Position numbers and translations under genes: made by a program. A DNA stretch of 64,000 nucleotides from JAAELZ01 sp965237995 (lineage in GTDB: Bacteria > Pseudomonadota > Gammaproteobacteria > Arenicellales > Poriferihabitantaceae), in contig CBDEGO010000005.1 in the NCBI GenBank assembly GCA_965237995.1, positions 310,001 to 374,000 of the forward strand. Direction: 5' to 3'. The notes beneath the pieces are model-generated. The model saw only the letters and a list, made by a program, of their open reading frames with translations. It was not told the DNA's origin and searched no databases. This document shows, piece after piece, positions 56,434 to 63,517 of this stretch (the stretch's first letter is position 1; each line of letters opens with the position of its first letter).

Positions 56434-57075
56434 TCAAAAAATAAATTTTTCTAGATATATTGCAATTATAGGCAGCACGATAGCTATCGAAGCAAAAAAG
56501 ATTACTTCTTGTTGCTTCTCCTTTATTCTTTGTAATTTGTCCCAGAATCCCCCCCAGTTTTGGATGTGCTTATCTATTTTAATTTCCTCTAATAACTCTT
56601 GCTTCGCCCATAGCGGATAAAACCAAATCATAGAGGTTATGGTAATAATGGATGTTATGTAAAGTAAGCAAGAATATAGAAATTCACTAAGTGTTATTAT
56701 CGGTGTGCTGAGTATTGAAAGAAGCTCTATCGCCACTATCCCAAAAGGAATTATCGCAAAAAAAACAACCCACCCCACAAATGACCTATAGCGATTGGGC
56801 TCGATATCACTTTTAGCAGGTATACGTCGCCCATCTGGCATAATTATCAAGGTGCTCCCATCAGCGCAAGTAGTGTAACTAGTATGACCTCCAGATGGAT
56901 CCGTTTCACCAACTAATGTACCCTCCTTATTATATGAGTAAACCCAGTGATCGCCATATTCATCATTCTTAGTGCCCGTTTTACCATGTTCATGGTATTC
57001 CCAAGTCCATGAAATTTCATATCCATCTTCGTCTATTTCGAGGATTATATCTCCTTGATCATTGTACTTTATCAT
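56434..57075 (-). CDS. Membrane protein with RHS-repeat-like N-terminus
   Basis: A 213-residue protein. The first ~90 residues have YD/RHS-like repeats (YNDQGDIILEIDEDGYEISW, YSYNKEGTLVGETDPSGGH). Two or three TM helices follow (SFVGWVVFFAIIPFGIVAI; FLYSCLLYITSIITITSMIW; VIFFASIAIVLPIIAIYL). It begins right after the stop of the lipoprotein gene, so they form an operon. Orphan tail or immunity protein of a polymorphic toxin is possible but not shown. Confidence 0.6.
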   Translation of the reverse strand: MIKYNDQGDIILEIDEDGYEISWTWEYHEHGKTGTKNDEYGDHWVYSYNKEGTLVGETDPSGGHTSYTTCADGSTLIIMPDGRRIPAKSDIEPNRYRSFVGWVVFFAIIPFGIVAIELLSILSTPIITLSEFLYSCLLYITSIITITSMIWFYPLWAKQELLEEIKIDKHIQNWGGFWDKLQRIKEKQQEVIFFASIAIVLPIIAIYLEKFIF

Positions 57076-57462
57076 TTAACTTCCCACTCTAGTGGCTGTC
57101 CAGCCGAAACGGTTCATACACGAAAAGTAGCTTCGTTGATAAGCGCGCTGTTTAATTCTCTTGGCATTTCTTATTTCTGCTTTTATTATTCCTCTTTCGT
57201 AGCCTTGTTGTATTCCGCCCAATATATTGAAACTCCCCCCACTTGTGGTTTTCTGAGAAGGCTGCGGGGGGACATAGACACGCTGAGCTTCAATATATGC
57301 ATTGTCTTTGCAGGTTAGTGAATCAGTGCTTAGCGCCGCTTGTGAGGAGCTGTTCCCTAAATATTTTGGGTTTGACCACTCTATAATTTGTGATGGTTTT
57401 GATACACATCCTGTAAGAAAAATAGCTGTTAGTATGAGATTGGTTTTTAGATACTTCATCAA
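57076..57462 (-). CDS. Small lipoprotein
   Basis: 128 residues with a lipoprotein signal: NLILTAIFLTGC, cysteine at about 19. The mature part has CKDNAYIEAQRVYVPPQPSQ and a C-terminal SYFSCMNRFGWTA with a second cysteine, like small outer-membrane lipoproteins on islands. First gene of the operon with the RHS-like membrane protein; its start is about 60 bases from a set of repeats before the XRE gene. Confidence 0.65.
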   Translation of the reverse strand: MMKYLKTNLILTAIFLTGCVSKPSQIIEWSNPKYLGNSSSQAALSTDSLTCKDNAYIEAQRVYVPPQPSQKTTSGGSFNILGGIQQGYERGIIKAEIRNAKRIKQRAYQRSYFSCMNRFGWTATRVGS

Positions 57463-57518
57463 TAAAGCCCCCTAAATATAAGTTTGGAAGTAAGACCGAA
57501 CAGCATAGTAACTCTACT

Positions 57519-57562
57519 TATAGTCTGTAGAACTATAGTCATCATATTGCAAAATTATAGTG
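57519..57562. promoter_or_regulatory. TATAGT repeats, candidate XRE operators
   Basis: TATAGTC at 57519-57525 and 57534-57540 and TATAGTG at 57556-57562, all in the same direction; the second is the centre of palindrome ACTATAGT. The last touches the XRE start. A divergent repressor/lipoprotein control region is likely. Confidence 0.45.
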
Positions 57563-57796
57563 ATGACAAGCTATTCCAAAAAAGAACAAGAATTACTAAC
57601 CCAGTTTGGCAATACGCTCAAAATGCATCGTATAAGCAAAGGTATATCACAAGAGAAGCTTGCGGAGCATTGCGAATTGCATAGGACTTATATCGGATCA
57701 GCTGAACGAGGGGAACGCAATGTGTCATTACTCAATATGAGTAAAATAGCGAACGCTTTAGGCTTGAAAGTTGGAGATCTAATTTCAAGTAAATAA
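57560..57796 (+). CDS. XRE-family HTH regulator
   Basis: A 77-78-residue Cro/C1-type HTH (LKMHRISKGISQEKLAEHCE, HRTYIGSAERGERNVSL). Start GTG 57560 or ATG 57563. Similar to small controller proteins of restriction systems and satellite repressors. It probably represses itself and the divergent lipoprotein operon. Confidence 0.85.
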   Translation: MMTSYSKKEQELLTQFGNTLKMHRISKGISQEKLAEHCELHRTYIGSAERGERNVSLLNMSKIANALGLKVGDLISSK

Positions 57797-58043
57797 AAAT
57801 AATATTCAGCGTTTACAAGTAGGGGGTCTATATGAGCCCCGAACCCTATATATAAATGCGGGGGGTTGTATTTTGAAAAGTGGCCTACCCCCCTATTCTA
57901 TAGATCCATCTATCTAAATTTCCAACGGAGCTAAGACAGGCTCGGCTCCGAGTCTGATTGTTCGGGTGACTTATGGGTGACTCAAGAGTTATAGGTAACG
58001 GATAGGATAAACTTATTATGCCGTAACCGTTTGATTTAATTAA
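57797..58043. other. Right end region of element 2
   Basis: No gene. The region contains runs of G and C (GGGGGTCTAT, GCGGGGGGTTG, CCCCCC) around 57,820-57,900, then the arm-site pair at 57965, then the core at 58044. Confidence 0.4.
57965..57982 (+). repeat. Arm-type site pair GGTGACT at the distal end of element 2
   Basis: GGTGACT at 57965-57971 and 57976-57982, spacing 11 bp; the second begins 68 bp before the core at 58044. Identical motif and spacing to the integrase-end pair at 40495/40506, so both ends of element 2 are matched. Confidence 0.72.
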
Positions 58044-58098
58044 AAGTAAATGGTGGGGCGTGGGCGGCTCGAACGCCCGACCACCTGATTAAAAGTCA
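58044..58098 (-). repeat. tRNA-Lys-derived attachment core, copy 3
   Basis: The same 55 bp as at 40334. On the tRNA strand the next bases upstream read TAGCCAGTAGAGCCATT, a shortened likeness of a tRNA-Lys D arm (compare TAGCTCAG and TAGAGCA), but the acceptor stem does not pair. Left end of the conjugative element. Confidence 0.9.
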
Positions 58099-58185
58099 AA
58101 TGGCTCTACTGGCTAGAACGACTTTAGACTTAGAATAACTATTGTTAGGAAAATCATTTTTTCCGTTTAAATACGGAGACAACTA

Positions 58186-58983
58186 ATGATTTTAACAATA
58201 ATTTCGACGAAAGGTGGAGTCGGTAAAACCACCTTAACAGCAAATCTTGGAGCTTTTTTAGCCACTCAAGGCAAAAAAGTGCTGATGGTTGATGCTGATA
58301 TTCAACCTACCCTTTCTAGCTATTACGAAATAAAGACCAAAGCTATTAATGGTCTTACGCACTTAATCACCAAAGTAGATGTTGATAGCGTTATTTCGCA
58401 AACAATAATCGATAATCTCGATATTATCTATTCAGATGATCCTGATGGTGAGCTACATAACTTTATTCTCCACGCCGCAGATGGGCGGATGCGATTACGC
58501 TTTACGCTCAACCAACTTCGTGAAGCCTACGATTACATTATAATCGACACGCAAGGTGCAGCGGGGCCGTTGCAAGATACCGCATTATTCGCATCTGATG
58601 TACTGATTTCTCCAATTTCACCTGATACCGTTAGTGTCAGAGAATTTGCTAGAGGCACTGCTCGCGTTGTTAAAGAAACAAGAGAGCAAGCCCAACGACT
58701 AAGCTACCCTATTGGCAAACTATACGGATTATTGTCAAAAGTTGAACGAACCAATGATTCAAGACTATTGTCTGGTGCGTTACGCGACAATATTCCTCCA
58801 GCAGTAGCCACATTCCTAAATACCGTTATTCCTGCCAAAGTCGCATACAAATCAGCGGCGACTCATCGTATACCTGTGCATGAATACGACTCTAAACCTG
58901 GTACTTCCTCCCCCTCAGCTAAAGAAGTGATGGGTCAACTGGTAATAGAAATCAAGGAAATTGAAAAGGATCTCCAGCTATGA
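58186..58983 (+). CDS. ParA-family ATPase, ICE Soj protein
   Basis: 265 residues with the deviant Walker A motif STKGGVGKTT (residues 7-16), VLMVDADIQPTLSSYY and IIDTQGAAGPLQD. In PAPI-1 and pKLC102 the corresponding soj gene is the first gene next to the attachment site and is needed to keep the excised form. Good ribosome site (GGAGA). Overlaps the next gene by four bases (ATGA). Confidence 0.92.
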   Translation: MILTIISTKGGVGKTTLTANLGAFLATQGKKVLMVDADIQPTLSSYYEIKTKAINGLTHLITKVDVDSVISQTIIDNLDIIYSDDPDGELHNFILHAADGRMRLRFTLNQLREAYDYIIIDTQGAAGPLQDTALFASDVLISPISPDTVSVREFARGTARVVKETREQAQRLSYPIGKLYGLLSKVERTNDSRLLSGALRDNIPPAVATFLNTVIPAKVAYKSAATHRIPVHEYDSKPGTSSPSAKEVMGQLVIEIKEIEKDLQL

Positions 58984-60647
58984 GTGGCAAAGGAAAAAGA
59001 AAAGCAACCGAAGAAGATTTATCCAAAATTGTAGGTGCTGACCATTTTGGTAGTGAGGATTCAGGTACTAGCATGATTACTGATCCCGTTCAGCCAACGC
59101 CAATGGTGATCTCGTTGGATGACATTGAAACGTATGATAACAATCCACGCCGTATGGACAATTCGGCGTATGATGAAATCAAACAAGGTCTTCTCGAAAC
59201 TGGTAGCCAGGGTATTACTTTAACTATCACCCGCCGCCCAGGTTCAAAGAAGTTTATACCGGATGCTGGTGGTAATACACGCATACTTATACTTAAGGAA
59301 CTTTACGCAAAGACTGGTGATGAAAAGTATTATCACCTAACGGTTAAGTTTATCCCCTATACCAAAGAAAGTAAGATCATCATTAGCCACTTGGTTGAGA
59401 ATGATGTTCGCGGTAGCTATGTTTTCATCGATAAAGCACTAGGTGTGCGTAGTGCATACAACCAACTGTTTGAAGAATCAGGACAGGAATACACACAACG
59501 TTCTTTTATCGAGTATTTGAATACTCAGGGGTACTCTACAATCTCTCGTGCCCTACTCATTCCGATGAACTATGCAATTGATCATCTATATGAGTTTATA
59601 CCCAATGCACTCGATAGTGGTGCTGGTCGCCCTAAAGTAGAACAGCTACGCCAGATCGAAACTAAGTATCTCGATTACTGGATGGCCCATGAGCTTGATA
59701 AGAATGACTTTATGGTTCATTGGCATCAAGTTCTACAAAGCAATGATTCTTGGGACAGCTTTAGTGTCGATCTAGTGGAAGGAGATATTCTATCTGTAAT
59801 CACAGATCGTGTAATGAATACGCTAGTAGATTACCCTGCTCTGATTACTTCTGACACGATTAAGTTAGAAGTTAATCAGTTTCAAAAGAATCCCGATTTA
59901 GTTTCTACTTTATCAAAAGAGCCGAACTACGGTTGGCCCGTAGATGATGAGCATCCTGTAACAGTAATCGAAGCAGATAACCCCGTAAAGGAACCTGCTC
60001 CAGTTTCTGTTGAAAAGCCGCTTGCACCTAAAATAGAACCTGAAGAAGCAGATCAAAAAAACTCTTCGGAACAGGTTCCTGAAGGGGCTAGTTTATCTGC
60101 TACAGCTACCGATTCTGAATTGACTCCTACGAAGCTTATAGCTGACTCAGTGGGTGATTTAGTAACGAATAGAGCGCAGTGCTATGAGAGTGCTTTAGCA
60201 ATAGCTAAAGAGCATGGCTTTTCAGATTTGATAAAGCGCTTAGACAGCGGTTACGGATATTACTGTGAACTTCCGGATGCACCATTTCATGTGATGGATG
60301 AGCTTAAGGCGTATCTATGGTGGCAATTGTTTCTAATTGCATCCCTGCATATTTACGATAACTACAGCTTTTTGCCAGAACATTCAAATTATCGGGTTCT
60401 TGTTTCGGATTTGATGGCAAACAGTCCTCCATTGGAAACTGATGATGCAGTACGAGACTTTGTGTCTCAGGTTGAATCATCAATAAACCATCTTGTTGCG
60501 TGTCCTCCTGGATTTACTATTCAAACTGAATTATATGAACCTGAATCACTAGAAAATGATGTGTTTAGGCAGTTCGTATTTTTGCAAACTAATCGCCGAC
60601 TGATCCAAGAAAGATATAAGCACGAAGATATTTGGACAGAGCTTTGA
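58980..60647 (+). CDS. ParB-like ICE partition protein
   Basis: A 555-residue protein. The ParB/Spo0J nuclease-like domain is at about residues 40-180 (ISLDDIETYDNNPRRMDNSA, GTNTRIL-type segment GGNTRILILKELY, SHLVENDVRGSY). A Pro/Glu-rich linker (about 330-375) leads to a C-terminal domain typical of the large ICE ParB proteins of this group. Coupled to ParA by a four-base overlap. Binding sites may be the palindromes near 62.0 kb, not shown. Confidence 0.85.
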   Translation: MSGKGKRKATEEDLSKIVGADHFGSEDSGTSMITDPVQPTPMVISLDDIETYDNNPRRMDNSAYDEIKQGLLETGSQGITLTITRRPGSKKFIPDAGGNTRILILKELYAKTGDEKYYHLTVKFIPYTKESKIIISHLVENDVRGSYVFIDKALGVRSAYNQLFEESGQEYTQRSFIEYLNTQGYSTISRALLIPMNYAIDHLYEFIPNALDSGAGRPKVEQLRQIETKYLDYWMAHELDKNDFMVHWHQVLQSNDSWDSFSVDLVEGDILSVITDRVMNTLVDYPALITSDTIKLEVNQFQKNPDLVSTLSKEPNYGWPVDDEHPVTVIEADNPVKEPAPVSVEKPLAPKIEPEEADQKNSSEQVPEGASLSATATDSELTPTKLIADSVGDLVTNRAQCYESALAIAKEHGFSDLIKRLDSGYGYYCELPDAPFHVMDELKAYLWWQLFLIASLHIYDNYSFLPEHSNYRVLVSDLMANSPPLETDDAVRDFVSQVESSINHLVACPPGFTIQTELYEPESLENDVFRQFVFLQTNRRLIQERYKHEDIWTEL

Positions 60648-60661
60648 GCGGAGATTTGACA

Positions 60662-61246
60662 ATGCTAAATAATACAAACAAGGCCATAGCATCAGACTTG
60701 GTAGAGGCATTACTTGAAGTGATTGCCTCTGACGACTTTGATGGTCAATTAGCAAAATTTCTTGGCGTTAATAATTTGACACCAGAAGTAATTGCTACCC
60801 TCAAAGGCTTATCAGTAGATGATCGAGATCGTTTGATTCGTTCCGGTCATAGCATAATGAACATCACCATAAACCGTAGGAACGTCACTTCATTATGTTC
60901 GGTCATCGATGATAACAAAGCGCAAAAGAAACTAATAAGCGACCTAGTTCGGGCTGGAGCTTCTCAATCAATGATGTTCGAGTACTTTGGAGTTTCAATG
61001 GATGAGATGGCTAAATTACGCCGTGAATTAGCCATCACTGCCCAGGGTGGTCGCCCTGCTGGTCTTTCTGAAAATGAAGAACAGACAGTATATGCGCTAT
61101 ACAAGGTTGAGATTAATCGTTTCAAGCAATCAGTAGAGCCTTATCCACAACCACGTATGTGCCTTAGAATTCATTATGAAACGGGTATATCACTACCAAA
61201 GATATATAACTTTATAAAAAGCTTATCTAATGCAAAGCAATCGTAA
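60662..61246 (+). CDS. DUF2857-family ICE protein
   Basis: A 194-residue protein from ATG 60662, which has GGAG just upstream; the frame is open to 60632. DUF2857 style: LSVDDRDRLIRSGHSIMNI, DLVRAGASQSMMFEYFGVS, then GGRPAGLSENEEQ. Function in the family is unknown; the DNA-binding look suggests a regulator. It overlaps the next gene by 17 bases. Confidence 0.75.
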   Translation: MLNNTNKAIASDLVEALLEVIASDDFDGQLAKFLGVNNLTPEVIATLKGLSVDDRDRLIRSGHSIMNITINRRNVTSLCSVIDDNKAQKKLISDLVRAGASQSMMFEYFGVSMDEMAKLRRELAITAQGGRPAGLSENEEQTVYALYKVEINRFKQSVEPYPQPRMCLRIHYETGISLPKIYNFIKSLSNAKQS

Positions 61247-62582
61247 TTTACCGCCTGCTCTGCAAGGCTTATTACAAAAAGCATCAGAACATCGCTCTGG
61301 CGGTGATCAGCTTGTGTTTATGGGATCGTTGCAAGACCCCGTTCCCAGGCACCTGATTATTGATCCCGATCTACCGGCTTCAGCGGTGAGGATTTGGGCA
61401 TATTTTAGAAGCCACATAACATCAATGGACGGTTCGATAAAGTGTCCAACGTATGTGGAAATTATGCGCGATCTCTCTATTGGTTCTCGTGAAACAGTAG
61501 CTGTTCATTTAAGTCTTTTAAGAGCTACTAGGTGGCTATCATTAGCGGCTCGTACAAAAGACGAGCGAGGATTTACTAGAGGTAATATCTATGCGTTGCA
61601 TACACAACCAATCAGTGTCGCTGATGCCATTGTGTTGGACGAAGAATATATGGGTTTGCTAATAAAGCTATCTCAACATCAGAATCCAAAATATCATCGT
61701 CTAGCATTATCACTAATTACTAATGCGGAGCAGTTTTTCGATCAGCAAACCACTACCCCATCTTTAGATGCAATAGAGGAAAGTTTGGTTGCCGATCAGG
61801 TAACAACGTCTACTCGTGCATCGCCGTTAAGACGGTTCTATCAGCGACCAGTAACTAATCAACAGCCAGCAGAAAACGTAACTCCTCTGAAACAAGGTAG
61901 CGGTACGATAATTAGTTCCGCTGGTGTGGCCACAAATTTGGAAAGTGGTGATTTACCGTTTAAACATAAAAACACACCGTCTGTACCGATTAATCAGCTT
62001 GGCCACACTGTGGCCACAGAAACTGAAAACCAGAGTACGATAATCGTACCGCCAGAGTACGATAATCGTACTGCCTTTTGTAGTAGTAGTAGTTCTAATA
62101 TAAATCCTACTACTACAACTAATAACTCTAATCAAAAGAATCACAGTAGTTCGATAAATGAGTTACTTAATCAAATTGATTTCCATGATGATATTTTAAA
62201 ATTTAACGATAACTTAAAAGCTTTAGCGGCAAAGTCACTAATTAGAATTGGTAGTGACGATCAACAGATGGTTTTGGATTGTGTTGCCGCCCAGGTGAAG
62301 ATGGCTAAGTTCGGACAAGGCGAACCTGTCAGAGTACCGGTTCGATATATTCAATGGCATGTAGGAAAAATAATTGATGGTGAAAACTCATTATCAGGAA
62401 TTCACCCTGATGATGTTAGAGCACCGGAGAACACGGATGATCAGAAACAGCAAAAACTTAGAGATCAAGAAGAACAAAGAAAGTTACAAGAAGAAGCGCT
62501 TAAACGCGCTCACGACGAAAGGATCGAAAGGCTATTGGAACAAAAAGAAAAAGAAAAGAAAGGTGACAATAATGGAAATTAA
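61230..62582 (+). CDS. STY4528-like island replication protein
   Basis: A 450-residue protein. The N-terminal ~170 residues match STY4528-family proteins (DPVPRHLIIDPDLPASAVRI, IGSRETVAVHLSLLRATRWL, GFTRGNIYALHTQPI), a winged-HTH-like fold linked to island replication. The central Asn/Ser/Thr-rich linker (about residues 205-305) overlaps the palindrome cluster. The C-terminal ~60 residues are a charged coiled coil (QKQQKLRDQEEQRKLQEEAL). Confidence 0.78.
   Translation: MQSNRNLPPALQGLLQKASEHRSGGDQLVFMGSLQDPVPRHLIIDPDLPASAVRIWAYFRSHITSMDGSIKCPTYVEIMRDLSIGSRETVAVHLSLLRATRWLSLAARTKDERGFTRGNIYALHTQPISVADAIVLDEEYMGLLIKLSQHQNPKYHRLALSLITNAEQFFDQQTTTPSLDAIEESLVADQVTTSTRASPLRRFYQRPVTNQQPAENVTPLKQGSGTIISSAGVATNLESGDLPFKHKNTPSVPINQLGHTVATETENQSTIIVPPEYDNRTAFCSSSSSNINPTTTTNNSNQKNHSSSINELLNQIDFHDDILKFNDNLKALAAKSLIRIGSDDQQMVLDCVAAQVKMAKFGQGEPVRVPVRYIQWHVGKIIDGENSLSGIHPDDVRAPENTDDQKQQKLRDQEEQRKLQEEALKRAHDERIERLLEQKEKEKKGDNNGN
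61903..62071. repeat. GTACGATAATCGTAC palindromes in the STY4528 linker
   Basis: Two perfect 15-bp palindromes (62035-62049 and 62057-62071) sit in a 22-bp tandem repeat; a half-like copy (GTACGATAATTAG) is at 61903. Within the same 170 bases lie TGTGGCCACA at 61925-61934 and 62009-62018. Candidate ParB, replication-protein or repressor binding sites. Confidence 0.6.
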
Positions 62583-62588
62583 ATCTAC

Positions 62589-62603
62589 GGCCACAGTGTG
62601 GCC
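62589..62603. promoter_or_regulatory. GGCCACAGTGTGGCC palindrome before the methylase gene
   Basis: A 15-base near-palindrome placed between the STY4528-like stop and the methylase GTG (24 bases to the start). The motif recurs at 62001-62015 and 63476-63490, which suggests a shared regulator of the element. Confidence 0.5.
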
Positions 62604-62626
62604 GGAAAAACCACTGAGGCAGAATT

Positions 62627-63514
62627 GTGATTACCCAAGATATTAAAAAACCAATATTTCGCTATCATGGCGGTAAATGGAAGTTAGCTTCATGGATTAT
62701 TAGTCACATGGCGACCCATGAAACATATGTAGAACCATATTGCGGCGCGGCAAATGTGTTGTTGCATAAAGTTCCTGTAAAGAATGAAGTTATTAATGAC
62801 CTGAATGAACGGTTGGTATCTTCATTTCAAGTTTTGCGTGATAAGCGCAAGCGCCAGCAGTTAGTCGAAATGTTGAGGTTTACTCCGTATGCTCGACAAG
62901 AGTATGAGGACTGCAAAGAGAAAGCACTAGACCCGATAGAAGATGCAAGGCGATTATTTGTTCTGAGTCATCAATCTTACGCAAGTATCGGAGTATCAGG
63001 TGATAGACATTCTGGTTGGCGTCGAGGGTTTAGAGACTCAGGTAGAAATACTGCTCAAGAATGGAAGGATATTCCTGAACTAATCAATATATGGGGTAAA
63101 CGATTAACTCAAGTTTATATTGAGCGCATGGATGCACTTGAATTAATTAAGCAAACTGATTCAGACAATACCTTATTCTATGTTGATCCACCCTATGTTC
63201 ATGAAACACGCGCAGTAAATGCGAGTGGAAATTATGGACACGAGATGACTGACACAGATCATGCGGCTCTTGCTGCGCGACTTAATGAAATTAAAGGCAT
63301 GGCAATTATAAGCGGCTATTCCAACCGGTTGTATGAGCAACAACTATACCCTGATTGGAAGATGGTAGAAAAACCAGGTACACGCGAAAAAACCGAATGT
63401 ATCTGGTTATCACCAAATCTAACTAAACGATATTCCGAAGAATTTGATACTCAGCGCGATATTTTTTCTAATTGTGGCCACAGTGTGGCCAGCCTAACAA
63501 AAAAGGTACGGTAA
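62627..63514 (+). CDS. D12-class DNA adenine methylase, Dam-type
   Basis: 295 residues with the FxGxK-type SAM motif in FRYHGGKWKLASW (about residues 11-23), VEPYCGAANVLLH and the catalytic DPPY motif in FYVDPPYV (about residue 187). It belongs to the alpha class of N6-adenine methylases found in phages and ICEs; target probably GATC-like but not proven. Start is GTG 62627, with GAGG nearby. It ends three bases before the next gene. Confidence 0.88.
   Translation: MITQDIKKPIFRYHGGKWKLASWIISHMATHETYVEPYCGAANVLLHKVPVKNEVINDLNERLVSSFQVLRDKRKRQQLVEMLRFTPYARQEYEDCKEKALDPIEDARRLFVLSHQSYASIGVSGDRHSGWRRGFRDSGRNTAQEWKDIPELINIWGKRLTQVYIERMDALELIKQTDSDNTLFYVDPPYVHETRAVNASGNYGHEMTDTDHAALAARLNEIKGMAIISGYSNRLYEQQLYPDWKMVEKPGTREKTECIWLSPNLTKRYSEEFDTQRDIFSNCGHSVASLTKKVR
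63476..63490. promoter_or_regulatory. GGCCACAGTGTGGCC palindrome before the TIGR03761-like gene
   Basis: The same 15-base element as at 62589, inside the last codons of the methylase and 27 bases before the next start. It overlaps TGTGGCCACA at 63473-63482. Confidence 0.5.
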
Positions 63515-63517
63515 GCG

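Larger units (their letters stand above)
40334..58098. mobile_element. Element 2: integrase-bearing island with defence cargo, satellite-like
   Basis: Flanked by 55-bp identical att cores and by GGTGACT pairs inside both ends (40495/40506 and 57965/57976). Gene order from the left: integrase, unknown, AlpA-like regulator, primase-helicase, possible origin, unknown, hsdM-hsdS-FRG-hsdR, small genes, terminase-small-subunit-like gene, membrane protein, lipoprotein, XRE regulator. No structural phage or conjugation genes. Integrase plus AlpA plus primase is typical of P4-like and PICI-like satellites; 17.7 kb is within their range. Confidence 0.8.

Noticed and set aside
56363..56620. Plus-strand 85-residue frame
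   Set aside because: It is a shadow of the minus-strand RHS-like membrane protein.
25542..58098. The three att cores as complete tRNA-Lys genes
   Set aside because: Only the part from the anticodon loop to CCA is present at each; the D arm and 5' acceptor strand (GGGGCGT expected) are missing.
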